Shown: positions 51,136 to 61,267, counted from the stretch's first letter. The stretch is DNA of 64,000 bases from Pedobacter nutrimenti (GCF_003208655.1 NZ_QKLU01000010.1:1-64000), one strand, 5' to 3'. Notes: a model not told the origin generated them from the letters alone. Translations and numbers: made by a program.

Positions 51136-52233
51136 ATGAATAACATCATCAAGACCTTAGGAGCAATGACTGCCATCACTGCTTTTATCTGCTTACAAAG
51201 CTGTACTGAACAAAGTAAAGAAGCCCCCAAAGAAGACAAATTTGTACTTACAGACTCCCTGATTAAAAGACTGCAGATAGATACCGTACAAGGCGCAAAC
51301 AACCAGGCAGACCTGAATTTTTCAGCAAAAATAACAGCCAATGAAGAAAAAATGGCTAAAATTTACCCAATGGTGAGCGGCCGGGTACAGAAAGCTCCTG
51401 TAAAACTCGGAGACCGGGTAACAAAAGGACAATTGCTGGCCAACATGACCAGTGCAGAAATGGCTGGTTTTGATAAAGAAGCCATCAGTTCCTCTGCAGA
51501 ATTAAGAAATGCACAGCGGAATGCAAAACTTGCCGAAGACATGTACAAAAGTGGCCTGGCCTCTGCAAGGGAACTGGAACAGGCAAAAAATGACCTGACC
51601 GTCAAACAGGCAGAAGATAAAAGGAGCAAATCGATTTTATCCCTGAATGGTGGCAACAAAAATGGAGTTTATGCCCTAAAATCGCCAATTTCCGGTTTTG
51701 TGATTGATAAAAATGTAACCGACAACATGCAGGTACGGCCAGACAACAGCCAGAACCTGTTTACAATAGCAGATCTGTCTGATGTATGGGCCCTGATTAA
51801 CATTTATGAGTCGGACATTTCAAAAATAAAAGAAGGGGATGAAGTAAACATCTCAATCCTGTCCTATCCGGACAAACAGTTTAAAGGCAAAATCAGCAAA
51901 ATTTACAATATGCTGGACAACGATAGTAAGGTAATGAACGCGCGCGTGGTCATCAACAATCCTGGCTATCTGCTCAAACCGGGAATGATGGCAACTGTAC
52001 AAATCGCTACAAAAAATGGTGCAAGTTTGCCGGTGGTGAATACAGATTGCCTCATTTTCGACAACAATAAATACTATGTGCTTGTGCTGGACCCGGTCAA
52101 AAAAGTAAGGATACAGGAAGTGGAGATCGGCAGAAAATTCGAGGATAAGGCTTATATCAGTAAAGGACTGAATGCAGGCGACCGTGTGGTGGCCTCCAAG
52201 CAACTGTTCCTGTACGACAGTCTGAAACCTTAA
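51136..52233 (+). CDS. RND periplasmic adaptor lipoprotein (CzcB/CusB family)
   Basis: 365 residues. Lipobox CLQSCTEQ, then the membrane-fusion pattern: MVSGRVQKAPVKLGDRVTKG (lipoyl/barrel-sandwich), a hairpin of helices (AELRNAQRNAKLAEDMYKSG), VSDVWALINIYESDISKIKE, and GYLLKPGMMATVQIATKNG. It bridges the inner-membrane pump and the outer-membrane duct. Nine bases after the CzcC-like gene. Confidence 0.92.
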   Translation: MNNIIKTLGAMTAITAFICLQSCTEQSKEAPKEDKFVLTDSLIKRLQIDTVQGANNQADLNFSAKITANEEKMAKIYPMVSGRVQKAPVKLGDRVTKGQLLANMTSAEMAGFDKEAISSSAELRNAQRNAKLAEDMYKSGLASARELEQAKNDLTVKQAEDKRSKSILSLNGGNKNGVYALKSPISGFVIDKNVTDNMQVRPDNSQNLFTIADLSDVWALINIYESDISKIKEGDEVNISILSYPDKQFKGKISKIYNMLDNDSKVMNARVVINNPGYLLKPGMMATVQIATKNGASLPVVNTDCLIFDNNKYYVLVLDPVKKVRIQEVEIGRKFEDKAYISKGLNAGDRVVASKQLFLYDSLKP

Positions 52234-52260
52234 TATTCCTTCACCTTTTAATCCTCAATA

Positions 52261-55200
52261 ATGAATAAGTTCATTAAGTCCATCATAAATTTTGCCCTGA
52301 AGAATAAGTATTTTATCTTCTTTGCCACTTTCATTTTGATTCTGGCCGGGTATTTAAGTTTTAAAAATACAACCATCGAGGCCTTCCCCGATGTAACCAA
52401 TACCAACATTACCATCATTACCCAATGGCCGGGCCGGAGTGCAGAAGAGGTCGAAAAGTTTGTAACCCGTCCGCTGGAAATTGCAATGAACCCTACGGAG
52501 AAAAAAACAAGCATTCGCTCTTCTTCTTTATTTGGTTTATCAGTTGTTAAAATCAGTTTTGAAGACAATGTCGATTACCAGTTTGCCCGGGTACAGGTCA
52601 ACAACCACCTCGACGAAGCCGATCTTCCGGCCTCGGTAAAACCAGAGGTTCAGCCTCCTTACGGGCCTACCGGTGAAATTTTTCGCTATACCCTTAAAAG
52701 CGACAAGAAGTCTGTCCGGGAGCTCAAAACATTGCAAGACTGGGTGGTTCAAAGAGAACTGCTCTCGGTGCCTGGTGTTGCAGATGTGGTGAGTTTTGGA
52801 GGAGAAGTTAAAACCTATCAGATCACCGTCGACCCACAAAAGTCATTACAGTACGGGGTTACCGCCACAGAGCTTTTTGATGCCGTTTCCAAAAGCAACA
52901 TCAATGTCGGTGGCGATGTTATTGAACAAAGCGGTCAGGCCTATGTGGTAAGGGGAATTGGCGTGCTCAACAACATTGACAACATTAAAAACATCATTGT
53001 AGACAACTTTAACGGCACCCCTGTTTATGTCAAAACCATTGCAGAAGTAACAGAGTCTGCTTTACCAAGGTTAGGACAAGTAGGCAGGGACCGTGACCCC
53101 GATGTGGTAGAAGGTATTGTGGTGATGCGTAAAGGTGAAAATCCAAGTGAAGTGATCCATAACCTCAAGGAAAAAATTAAGGACGTGAACGATAACATCC
53201 TGCCGGGTGATGTGAAAATCAGTGCTTTTTATGACCGCGAGAACCTGGTGAACTTCGCTACGCACACCGTGATGCACAATATGCTGGAAGGGATCATCTT
53301 TGTGACCCTGATTGTATTTCTGTTTATGGCAGACTGGAGGACCACCTTAATTGTTTCCCTGATTATTCCTCTGGCCCTGTTATTTGCATTCATCTGCCTG
53401 AAATTAAAGGGCATGTCGGCCAATCTTTTATCTATGGGCGCCATAGATTTCGGGATCATTATAGATGGCGCGGTCGTCATGGTCGAAGGGATTTTTGTGG
53501 CCCTGGATTACAGCTCCCATAAAAACGGAATGGACAAGTTCAACGGCATGAGTAAACTGGGGATCATCAAAAAGGCTTGTCTGGAAAATGGCAAAGGTAT
53601 TTTCTTTGCCAAACTGATTATCATTACCGGCTTAATGCCCATTTTCACTTTCGAAAAAGTAGAGGGAAAAATGTTTTCTCCTTTAGCCTGGACTTTAAGT
53701 TTTGCCCTTCTGGGTGCCTTATTGCTTACCTTTACCTTGGTTCCGGCAATGGCCAGTGTCCTGCTCAACAAAAATGTAAAAGAAAAACACAACATTTTTC
53801 TGGAATACCTCACTAAAGGTGTCATGAGCTTGTACAATACCTGTTTTAAAGCGCGGCGTTTGGCTTTTACCATTTCTATTGTTGTACTGGTCATTGGTCT
53901 GTTTAGTTTTAAATTTCTGGGTACAGAATTTTTACCCAGCCTGAATGAAGGTTCTATTTATGTCCGGGCAAGTGCCCCTTTAAGTGTTTCGCTCACTGAA
54001 ACAAAAAAGCTGTCCAATGAGATGCGTAAAATCTTCCTCAGTTTTGAAGAAGTTAAACAGGTTATTTCCCAAACCGGGCGCCCGAATGACGGAACAGATG
54101 CTACGGGTTTTTACAACATGGAATTTCTGGTCGATATTTATCCTAAGGAGGAATGGAAACGCAAGGAAACCAAAGAGCAGCTGATTGATAGAATGCAACA
54201 AAAGCTGAAAAGCTTTCCGGGCATCAGCCTAAACTTTTCACAACCCATATCGGACAACGTGGAAGAAGCCGTATCGGGTGTAAAGGGCTCTATCGTGGTC
54301 AAAATGTTTGGTAATGATTATGATTTCATAGAAAAACACGAGGAGAAAATATACAACATCCTCAAAACGGTTAATGGCATTGAAGACCTTGGAATCTTAA
54401 GAAACCTGGGCCAGCCGGAATTACAGATCAACCTCGATCAAAGTAAAATGGCCCTGTATGGGGTAAGAACAGATGACGCCAATTCCATTATTGAAATGGC
54501 TATTGGCGGTAAGGCCGCTACACAAATCTATGAAGGAGAGCGAAAATTTGACCTCAGGATCCGTTATCCGGAAGATTTCAGAAAAGATGAAGCTTCTATC
54601 GGTGCGCTTCGCATCCCTACACTCTCGGGCGCAAAGGTACCTTTGAGTGAAATTTCCACCATTCGTAAAATCACCGGTCCAAGTATTATTTATCGCGATA
54701 AACATAAAAGATATGGTGCCATTAAATTTTCTATCCGCGGACGGGATATGGGCAGTACCATCGCCGAAGCCCAGGCAAAAGTAAATGCCCAGATCAAATT
54801 GCCCAAAGACTATAAACTGGAATGGGCCGGGGATTTTGAAAACCAGCAACGTGCTACGGCCAGGTTATCCCAGGCTGTTCCAATCAGCTTACTGCTCATT
54901 TTCTTTATCCTGTTTGTTCTTTTCGGAAATATAAAAGATTCACTCCTGGTTTTAAACAACGTCCCATTTGCAATGATCGGTGGCATTTTCGCCCTGCTGA
55001 TTACGCATGTGAACTTTAACATTTCAGCGGGGATAGGTTTTATTGCCTTGTTTGGGATTTGCGTACAAAATGGGGTCATACTCATTACCCGCTTCAAAAG
55101 CAACATCGCAGACCTGAAACACCATCCGACATGGACTTTCGCAGATGCAGTGAAAGATGGGGTGGCCACCCGTTTAAGACCGGTAATTATGACGGCCTTA

Positions 55201-55395
55201 ATGGCGGCCATTGGTCTGATGCCTGCAGCCCTCTCTACAGGAATCGGTTCTGAAGCTTCCAAACCACTGGCTATTGTGGTCATTGGTGGTCTGATTACCA
55301 ATACCCTGTTTAGTTTATTTGTATATCCTATCGTATTCTACTGGTCTTACCAGAAAAAAGTAAAGCAACTGATTAAACCATCATCAGAGGCATAA
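52261..55395 (+). CDS. Heavy-metal RND efflux pump (CusA/CzcA family)
   Basis: 1044 residues with the 12-helix RND layout. Diagnostic HME features: DFGIIIDGAVVMVEGIFVAL in TM4 (the D...D heavy-metal motif), AFPDVTNTNITIITQWPGRS at the N-terminus, and GASIR-like repeats in the periplasmic loops (PYGPTGEIFRYTLKSDKKS). It should pump metal cations such as Cu, Co, Zn, Cd or Ni; I cannot tell which. Last gene of the operon, ending before a strong terminator. Confidence 0.94.
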   Translation: MNKFIKSIINFALKNKYFIFFATFILILAGYLSFKNTTIEAFPDVTNTNITIITQWPGRSAEEVEKFVTRPLEIAMNPTEKKTSIRSSSLFGLSVVKISFEDNVDYQFARVQVNNHLDEADLPASVKPEVQPPYGPTGEIFRYTLKSDKKSVRELKTLQDWVVQRELLSVPGVADVVSFGGEVKTYQITVDPQKSLQYGVTATELFDAVSKSNINVGGDVIEQSGQAYVVRGIGVLNNIDNIKNIIVDNFNGTPVYVKTIAEVTESALPRLGQVGRDRDPDVVEGIVVMRKGENPSEVIHNLKEKIKDVNDNILPGDVKISAFYDRENLVNFATHTVMHNMLEGIIFVTLIVFLFMADWRTTLIVSLIIPLALLFAFICLKLKGMSANLLSMGAIDFGIIIDGAVVMVEGIFVALDYSSHKNGMDKFNGMSKLGIIKKACLENGKGIFFAKLIIITGLMPIFTFEKVEGKMFSPLAWTLSFALLGALLLTFTLVPAMASVLLNKNVKEKHNIFLEYLTKGVMSLYNTCFKARRLAFTISIVVLVIGLFSFKFLGTEFLPSLNEGSIYVRASAPLSVSLTETKKLSNEMRKIFLSFEEVKQVISQTGRPNDGTDATGFYNMEFLVDIYPKEEWKRKETKEQLIDRMQQKLKSFPGISLNFSQPISDNVEEAVSGVKGSIVVKMFGNDYDFIEKHEEKIYNILKTVNGIEDLGILRNLGQPELQINLDQSKMALYGVRTDDANSIIEMAIGGKAATQIYEGERKFDLRIRYPEDFRKDEASIGALRIPTLSGAKVPLSEISTIRKITGPSIIYRDKHKRYGAIKFSIRGRDMGSTIAEAQAKVNAQIKLPKDYKLEWAGDFENQQRATARLSQAVPISLLLIFFILFVLFGNIKDSLLVLNNVPFAMIGGIFALLITHVNFNISAGIGFIALFGICVQNGVILITRFKSNIADLKHHPTWTFADAVKDGVATRLRPVIMTALMAAIGLMPAALSTGIGSEASKPLAIVVIGGLITNTLFSLFVYPIVFYWSYQKKVKQLIKPSSEA

Positions 55396-55430
55396 AAACA
55401 TCATTGGGAGAAGTTCCAATTGGTTAGGTA

Positions 55431-55495
55431 GTGTTTGTAGGGGCGCTCAAAGATTGGCAGATCTTGAGCGTTCCCTATCAAACACATTTTTTTAT
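55431..55495 (+). terminator. Large hairpin terminator of the efflux operon
   Basis: The segment GTGTTTG...CGCTCAA pairs with TTGAGCG...CAAACAC (about 22 pairs, two small bulges), followed by ATTTTTTTA. It lies 35 bases past the CusA-type stop. Confidence 0.75.
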
Positions 55496-55549
55496 CCGCA
55501 TCAAAACACTGCAGCCCTTTGGGTGTTTATTGTAAATAAACCAAAGAAA

Positions 55550-56251
55550 ATGGCAGAGTTGAAGTTACACAGCCCCAGGGCCCGTTCAGGAAATTTTTCT
55601 ATCGAAAGACAGCACTACGAAAATGTTGGCCTAAATGAACGCCTCATTTCTATGCTGCTTGGTGGCGTACTCATGGGCCGCTCTATCGGAAATCCGTTCC
55701 GGAGCAGGTTTCTTTATGGCGCCTACCTGGCTTACCGGGGTTTCACCGGCAATTGCGTTCTATATGACTATCTGGGCATCAATGGAAAAAAACCACATGC
55801 CATCAACATCAGGGGTGAATTTGAAATAGAACTCCCGCCTGCAGAAGTCTATTCCCAGTGGAGAAACTTAAACAACCTGAGCGGCCATATTGACCGCCTG
55901 CTAAATGTAAAGGTACGGGATGAAAAACTGTCCAGCTGGAAAGCCGGCATACTGCACAACCTTTTCTCTATGGAATGGGAAGCGCAAATTGTAAAAGACC
56001 AGCCCGGTCATTTAATTGGCTGGAGAGCTACCAAAGACAGCTTGTTAAGACATGTAGGCCGCGTAGAATTTGAAAAAACTGCAGACCCCAACATTACCCT
56101 GCTCAAAATAGTCCTTTCTTACCACCCCCCTGGCGGCGGCTTAGGTATTGGCCTGTCAAAATTATTAAACCCTTATTTCGAACAATTGTTAAAAAAGGAA
56201 ATTAAAAACTTTAAGTACAACGTCGAAAACCGGACACCCGTTTTTATATAG
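55550..56251 (+). CDS. SRPBCC-family protein with DUF2892-like membrane part
   Basis: 233 residues from the ATG at 55550; an in-frame upstream start at 55454 would lie in the terminator hairpin and is rejected. The N-terminal third has a DUF2892/YgaP-type region (NVGLNERLISMLLGGVLMGR, GAYLAYRGFTGNCVLYDYLG). The rest is an SRPBCC polyketide-cyclase/START-like domain (EIELPPAEVYSQWRNLNNLS, VKDQPGHLIGWRATKDSLLR). Such proteins often bind hydrophobic ligands. Convergent with the LytTR gene. Confidence 0.8.
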   Translation: MAELKLHSPRARSGNFSIERQHYENVGLNERLISMLLGGVLMGRSIGNPFRSRFLYGAYLAYRGFTGNCVLYDYLGINGKKPHAINIRGEFEIELPPAEVYSQWRNLNNLSGHIDRLLNVKVRDEKLSSWKAGILHNLFSMEWEAQIVKDQPGHLIGWRATKDSLLRHVGRVEFEKTADPNITLLKIVLSYHPPGGGLGIGLSKLLNPYFEQLLKKEIKNFKYNVENRTPVFI

Positions 56252-56257
56252 TTTGTA

Positions 56258-57001
56258 TTAACGTTCACGGATCAGCTTAAAAAACTCTTCCCTGTAGGTC
56301 TCTCCTATTGGGATCGAATTGTCTTCAATGTAAATGCTGTTTCCATCCACCAGCCTGATTTTATCCAGGGCAACAATATAAGATTTATGGACCCTGTAAA
56401 AAGGTGGCCGTGGCAGCTGGCCTTCCAGATCCCGAAGGCTTTGATACGTTACAATTCTTTGTGTAGGTGTATAAATGGAAATGTAGTTTTTTAAACCTTC
56501 TATATACAGGATGTCTTCATAATTGACCTTCAGGAATTTATTTTTACTTTCCCCCTTCACAAAAATATAATCCTGTACGGGCTGTTTTGCAGCAACAGCA
56601 GATATTCCCTCTGCCCTCTGCCCTGCCCCTGCAGCAGACACTGCCGGCTCCAGGATCGTTTGTGCCTTTTGCGCAGCCTTATAGAACCTTTCAAAAGGAA
56701 TGGGCTTCAGCAAATAATCAATCACATCGTGCTCAAAACCATCCAGGGCATATTCCGGATAGGCTGTAGTCAATACCACTTTGCACTTGTTCCCGCATAT
56801 TTTCAGAAACTGGATCCCGGTCAGTTCCGGCATCTGGATGTCCAGAAAAACAAGGTCTACCTTTCCATCCTGGATCAGTCCTAAAGCTTCAAAGGGGTTG
56901 GTTGTTGTCCCAACCAATTCTAAAAACGGGACCCTTTTTATATAAGTGGCCAATATTTCGGAAGCATAAGCTTCATCGTCAACAGCAATACAACGGATCA
57001 T
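56258..57001 (-). CDS. LytTR-family response regulator
   Basis: 247 residues. Receiver 1-120 (CIAVDDEAYASEILATYIKR, phospho-Asp in LVFLDIQMPELTG, LLKPIPFERFYKAAQKA), a linker of about 35 residues, and a LytTR DNA-binding domain at about 145-245 (VNYEDILYIEGLKNYISIYT, RVHKSYIVALDKIRLVDGNS). Follows its kinase by 38 bases. Confidence 0.95.
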   Translation of the reverse strand: MIRCIAVDDEAYASEILATYIKRVPFLELVGTTTNPFEALGLIQDGKVDLVFLDIQMPELTGIQFLKICGNKCKVVLTTAYPEYALDGFEHDVIDYLLKPIPFERFYKAAQKAQTILEPAVSAAGAGQRAEGISAVAAKQPVQDYIFVKGESKNKFLKVNYEDILYIEGLKNYISIYTPTQRIVTYQSLRDLEGQLPRPPFYRVHKSYIVALDKIRLVDGNSIYIEDNSIPIGETYREEFFKLIRER

Positions 57002-57039
57002 CTGGTAAAGGTTTTTTGGAGTTTTTGAAGGTAAACAAT

Positions 57040-58047
57040 TTAAAGCTCAATGCGCAGCCTGCTTTGATAAGACGCTCCATCATTGTCTATATTCAGCTCA
57101 TACTTTTGCGGATAAATCAGGTCCAGTCGGCGGTAAATGTTCAGCAACCCTATACCACTGGACCTGTCTTTCTGGTGATGGCTGATCTTATTGAGCACTG
57201 TAAAAACCAGCTGCCTGCCATTTAAAACTTCCAGATGGATTTTTACAGGAAAACCTGCATCATTAACCAGACCATGTTTAAAGGCATTTTCCACAAATGG
57301 GATCAGGATCAAAGAAGAAACCCGCTGTTGTTCACTAATCCCCGTTGTGGTGAATTCCACAAAAAAATTAGGGTCAAAACGCATTCTAAACAATTCTATA
57401 TAACTTTCCATATACTCTACCTCCCGTACCAGGCTTACCTTCCCGTCCGCGCTTTCGGTGAGGGTATAGCGCATCAGGTCAGATAAACGCAATACCGCCG
57501 AAGCCATTTTATCGGAAACCGGAATGGCCAGGGAGTAAATATAGTTTAGGGTATTGTATAAAAAATGAGGGTTAATCTGCGACTTTAAAAAAGAAAGCTC
57601 AGCCTTTATGGCCTCGTTTTTTAATTGTTTTGCCTGTTTTTCTGTCTTAAAGGCCCGCTCGGTCCCCCATACTGCAGCAGAGATCATAATATAAGAAGTA
57701 CCGAAATATAAATTGTCTTTAATGTAATACCAGAGCGGGGTAGCCTTGGGATAGTTTCTGATCCCCAAAAACTTAGGAAAAAGCATTTGTTCTATAAAAT
57801 AGCGTAAAAAGATAAAACTGGCCATCGCCACCACCAGTCCCCCTATCAACTGGGGAATTTTTCCCTTTTTAAGAAAACGGGGATATACCCAAAGATAGCA
57901 CACGTAAAACTCCACAATTTGGACCACAGTCATCGAATAGCCAAAATAATGGTCTCTTTCTCCATAAATAATCTCGCCCAGAAAAAAATAGGCAATCAGA
58001 AGGGTCCAGCAAAGGACATGGATAAGAATAATTTTTTTTTTGCTCAT
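57040..58047 (-). CDS. His_kinase-family membrane sensor kinase (LytS/YehU type)
   Basis: 335 residues. Four membrane helices in the first 140 residues, then the His_kinase domain with the H-box LKSQINPHFLYNTLNYIYSL and a C-terminal ATPase (IPFVENAFKHGLV, SSGIGLLNIYRRLDLIYPQK). Partner of the LytTR regulator at 56258. Upstream gene of the pair. Confidence 0.95.
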   Translation of the reverse strand: MSKKKIILIHVLCWTLLIAYFFLGEIIYGERDHYFGYSMTVVQIVEFYVCYLWVYPRFLKKGKIPQLIGGLVVAMASFIFLRYFIEQMLFPKFLGIRNYPKATPLWYYIKDNLYFGTSYIMISAAVWGTERAFKTEKQAKQLKNEAIKAELSFLKSQINPHFLYNTLNYIYSLAIPVSDKMASAVLRLSDLMRYTLTESADGKVSLVREVEYMESYIELFRMRFDPNFFVEFTTTGISEQQRVSSLILIPFVENAFKHGLVNDAGFPVKIHLEVLNGRQLVFTVLNKISHHQKDRSSGIGLLNIYRRLDLIYPQKYELNIDNDGASYQSRLRIEL

Positions 58048-58051
58048 GTTT

Positions 58052-58059
58052 CAAAACTA
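58052..58059 (-). promoter_or_regulatory. Candidate -7 box (TAGTTTTG) of the sensor-kinase gene
   Basis: Reads TAGTTTTG on the minus strand and ends 4 bases before the ATG at 58047; a near-leaderless transcript is implied. Confidence 0.45.
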
Positions 58060-58246
58060 CTAAAACCAGGTCTTGCATTTTATTTTCTTATTCAAGCCTC
58101 TGTTTTTTTTATCCCAACCCCTCACTTTTCTATATCAAGGGCCAATATTCAAGTATACACCTTTCGGATAATAATTCCGGGCCTTGGGATCATTTTCTTT
58201 AGATGCTTTCTGCTCCTTAGCACCTTTGAGCAAACAAAACACAATT

Positions 58247-60664
58247 ATGAAAACTTTATACCAATCCTGCCTGATCCTTTTCCTTTTTCTGATTTCTATT
58301 TCAGCCGCAACAGCCCAGTCCGCAAAGGTAAAAGGGACCATTATAGAAAAAACAAACGGCCAGCCGCTCCCATTTGCCTCGGTATTGCTCATTCATCTAC
58401 CAGACTCCCTCAAAAACGGTGTGCAAATGAGCAATGAAAAAGGTCAATTTACCTTCATCGATGTCCGGGAAGGAAAATACATACTTAAAGTCATTGCCGT
58501 GGGTTATACCACCCGTCAAAGTCAGCCCTTCCTGCTTGCACATACAGACCTGAACTTAGCAGCCCTATCCTTAAGTGCAGATGTCCGTACTTTAAACGAA
58601 GTCAACATTCAGCATAAACTTCCTGTTGTGAACTATCAGGCCGACCGCACTGTTCTGAATGTAGAACAAATGAACACCGCTGGAGACAATACCCTCGAAG
58701 TTTTACAAAAAGCGCCCGGTATTCGCCTGGATAAAGACGACAACCTGATTTTCAAAGGTAAAAGCGGGGTAAATGTAATGATCGACGGAAAAATGAGCTA
58801 CATGAGCGGTACAGAGTTAAATACCTATCTCAAATCGCTGCCTGCATCTGTATTGAGTAAAATAGAACTCATTTCCAATCCTCCGGCCTCTTTTGATGCT
58901 GCAGGTTCAGCAGGTATTATTAACATCATTTTAAAACGCAATAAAATGCAGGGCAGTAATGGCAGTGTGACCGCCGGTATTGGCCAGGGTAAATACGAAA
59001 AAGCCAATGGCAGCATCTTGCTCAACAACAATACAGGAAAAATAAGTACTTATGTACGTTTAAGTGCAGGCCGTTACAATTCTTACAACAGACTGACCAT
59101 GAACCGTCAAATTGGCTATGAACAATTCAACCAGGTAAATTACTGGCACCCTCAAGGCATGGCTTATAATTATGCTGCCGGTGCCGATTATTTCATGACC
59201 GAAAGACATACCCTGGGTATCCAGTTTAAAGGTTTTACAGAGCCCGAAAAAACAATGGTTAACAGTAATTCTGTTAACTACAACGCAGCAGGCCAGCAGG
59301 CAGGCCGGGTAGAAATGTCCAACCCTCAGCGCAACCAAAGTGGCAATTCGGCTTTTAACCTTAACTACAGATTTAAAATAGACACAACCGGACGCGAATT
59401 GAATTTCGATGCCAATTATGTAAATTACAACAACAACAAAAATGAAACCTTTGTAAATACTTACTTCACCGCAGACAACAACCTGGCTGGTCCCGCCATA
59501 GATTTACGCAATAACGGAAATGGGTCTGTTTCCATTTACGCTTTAAAAATTGATTACAAACATCCTTTTTCGAAATCACTGCTCATGGAAGCAGGCTGGA
59601 AAAGCAGTTGGGTAGATTCCAAAAGTGACCTTAAATTCGATTCACTCAAAACACAGGGCTGGATCCAGGATCCCCGGAGAACCAATCTTTTTCTGTACAA
59701 GGAAAACATCAATGCTTTATATACCTCTTTCAGTAAATCCTTTGACAAAGTAGAGCTCAAAGCAGGCTTAAGGGCAGAACAGACCATTGGAAACGGAAGT
59801 TCTTCAGGAACCGTTTCAGATATTTCCAGAAAATACCTGCAATTGTTCCCAAGCGCTTTTCTGACCTGGAAAGTTACGGCAGATCATTTGCTCAACAGTT
59901 CTTATACCCGCAGGATCAACCGTCCTTCTTATGGCAGCCTGAATCCTTTTGCTTTCTACACCGATCCTTACACTGCCATTCAGGGTAATCCGATGCTCCT
60001 GCCTTCCTTTTCCAACTCTTATGAACTGAACTACAGCTATAAAAACTTTAGGATACTGAACATCAGTTATGCCAAAACCAATCAGGACGTAACAACGGTC
60101 ATCTATCAAAATGATGTGAGCAAACAGAGCATCAGCAAGTACGAAAACCTCGGGCAAACCACCAGTCTTTACTTTGCAACAGGAAGCCCATTTGACGTAA
60201 CCAAATGGTGGAACACCAATAATGACCTTTCCATTGCTTTTGACCGAACCCGATCTGCCGTTCAGGGTGGTAATTACAATTTTTCCCGCTGGTCCTGGTC
60301 CATCAGCTCTGACAATAATTTTACCTTGCCAAAAGACTATGTACTAAACATTTATACTTCTTACAATTCCCCTTCTGTTTCAGGATTGTTCAAAACCCTG
60401 GCAGCTTATACCTTAAATGTTGGCGTAAAGAAAACCTTAATGAATAAAAATGCCACCTTAAGTTTTAAAGTGAACGACGTATTTGCAACAAGCCGGTTCC
60501 GGGGGATCCTGCAATACAACAATGTAAATACCTACTGGCAAAATGAATGGGAAAGCAGAAGGGTTTCCTTAAGTTTCTCTTATAAATTTGGAAACATGAA
60601 ACTCAAAACTGCCCGCAATAGAAAAACAGGCACAAGTGAAGAAGAAGGCCGTGTTGGTCAGTAA
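58247..60664 (+). CDS. Outer-membrane beta-barrel protein with CarboxypepD_reg-like domain (OMP_b-brl_3)
   Basis: 805 residues from the ATG at 58247; this gives the signal peptide MKTLYQSCLILFLFLISISA. An N-terminal carboxypeptidase-regulatory-like domain (GTIIEKTNGQPLPFASVLLI, GKYILKVIAVGYTTRQSQPF) precedes a TonB-receptor-like plug (GDNTLEVLQKAPGIRLDKDD, SGVNVMIDGKMSYMSG) and barrel (SNPPASFDAAGSAGIINIIL, NSSYTRRINRPSYGSLNPFA). It belongs to the SusC-unrelated receptors without SusD. It is divergent from the LytTR-system genes, which often control such proteins. Substrate unknown. Confidence 0.9.
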   Translation: MKTLYQSCLILFLFLISISAATAQSAKVKGTIIEKTNGQPLPFASVLLIHLPDSLKNGVQMSNEKGQFTFIDVREGKYILKVIAVGYTTRQSQPFLLAHTDLNLAALSLSADVRTLNEVNIQHKLPVVNYQADRTVLNVEQMNTAGDNTLEVLQKAPGIRLDKDDNLIFKGKSGVNVMIDGKMSYMSGTELNTYLKSLPASVLSKIELISNPPASFDAAGSAGIINIILKRNKMQGSNGSVTAGIGQGKYEKANGSILLNNNTGKISTYVRLSAGRYNSYNRLTMNRQIGYEQFNQVNYWHPQGMAYNYAAGADYFMTERHTLGIQFKGFTEPEKTMVNSNSVNYNAAGQQAGRVEMSNPQRNQSGNSAFNLNYRFKIDTTGRELNFDANYVNYNNNKNETFVNTYFTADNNLAGPAIDLRNNGNGSVSIYALKIDYKHPFSKSLLMEAGWKSSWVDSKSDLKFDSLKTQGWIQDPRRTNLFLYKENINALYTSFSKSFDKVELKAGLRAEQTIGNGSSSGTVSDISRKYLQLFPSAFLTWKVTADHLLNSSYTRRINRPSYGSLNPFAFYTDPYTAIQGNPMLLPSFSNSYELNYSYKNFRILNISYAKTNQDVTTVIYQNDVSKQSISKYENLGQTTSLYFATGSPFDVTKWWNTNNDLSIAFDRTRSAVQGGNYNFSRWSWSISSDNNFTLPKDYVLNIYTSYNSPSVSGLFKTLAAYTLNVGVKKTLMNKNATLSFKVNDVFATSRFRGILQYNNVNTYWQNEWESRRVSLSFSYKFGNMKLKTARNRKTGTSEEEGRVGQ

Positions 60665-60686
60665 ATAAAAAAGGCCGGTAATGAAG

Positions 60687-60725
60687 TGCCCCCAAAAAGT
60701 TAGACACTTATTGGGGGCATTTTTA
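60687..60725 (+). terminator. Terminator after the beta-barrel gene
   Basis: TGCCCCCAA/TTGGGGGCA with an inner AAGT/ACTT pair forms a 13-bp stem with one mismatch and a TAGAC loop (60687-60719), followed by TTTTTATG. It also ends the convergent DUF5362 gene. The wording GCCCCCAAAAAGTTAGACA resembles ends of some Bacteroidota IS elements (see rejected list). Confidence 0.7.
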
Positions 60726-60739
60726 TGTTATTTATATAA

Positions 60740-61267
60740 TTAGTGGCCCATACTCGCTGCCGTGATACCGCCTACAATGGCAAGTAAAAAGATCAGCACA
60801 TATAACGCGATCACCACAATCATCAGTATGCCCCAGAACTTAAAAAAAGATTTTAAGTTTTTGATCGCCACACTTAAGCTCAGCTGATCACCATACAATA
60901 CTGCTTTATACGCTGCAGTAGAATGTTTATACATCAATAAACTCGGATAAAAATAAAGCAGGGCAATTAGCAAAAAGTATACGGTTAAAACCCCTGAACC
61001 TAAAGCGGGCATCATCGGGTTAATTTTAGCCAGTGCAGACATTAACGCACCCATTCCAAAAGCAGCCATTGCGGTTAGCCCTGTAATGATAAAGCCAACA
61101 ATAGCTAAAAATTTTGTCCATTTGGCCATGTCATAAAGATAGCTCCTGATGTCTTCAGTAACTATCAGTTGTATCTCCGGATGTACTGCTGTTCCAGCAT
61201 GTACCTCTATAGGCTGAACGGGTTGCTGAGGAGTAAATTCCGGTTGTGGTTCTTCGTTGTTTTCCAT
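60740..61267 (-). CDS. DUF5362-family membrane protein
   Basis: 175 residues. A proline- and glutamine-rich N-terminus is followed by four membrane helices (FLAIVGFIITGLTAMAAFGM, GSGVLTVYFLLIALLYFYPS, ILMIVVIALYVLIFLLAIVG) and a conserved NLKSFFKFWG between them. This agrees with DUF5362. Function unknown. It diverges from ychF. Confidence 0.7.
   Translation of the reverse strand: MENNEEPQPEFTPQQPVQPIEVHAGTAVHPEIQLIVTEDIRSYLYDMAKWTKFLAIVGFIITGLTAMAAFGMGALMSALAKINPMMPALGSGVLTVYFLLIALLYFYPSLLMYKHSTAAYKAVLYGDQLSLSVAIKNLKSFFKFWGILMIVVIALYVLIFLLAIVGGITAASMGH

Noticed and set aside
60687..60719. Possible insertion-sequence end (GCCCCCAAAAAGTTAGACA wording)
   Set aside because: No transposase gene, no second end and no target duplication; the hairpin plus T-run is explained by a terminator.
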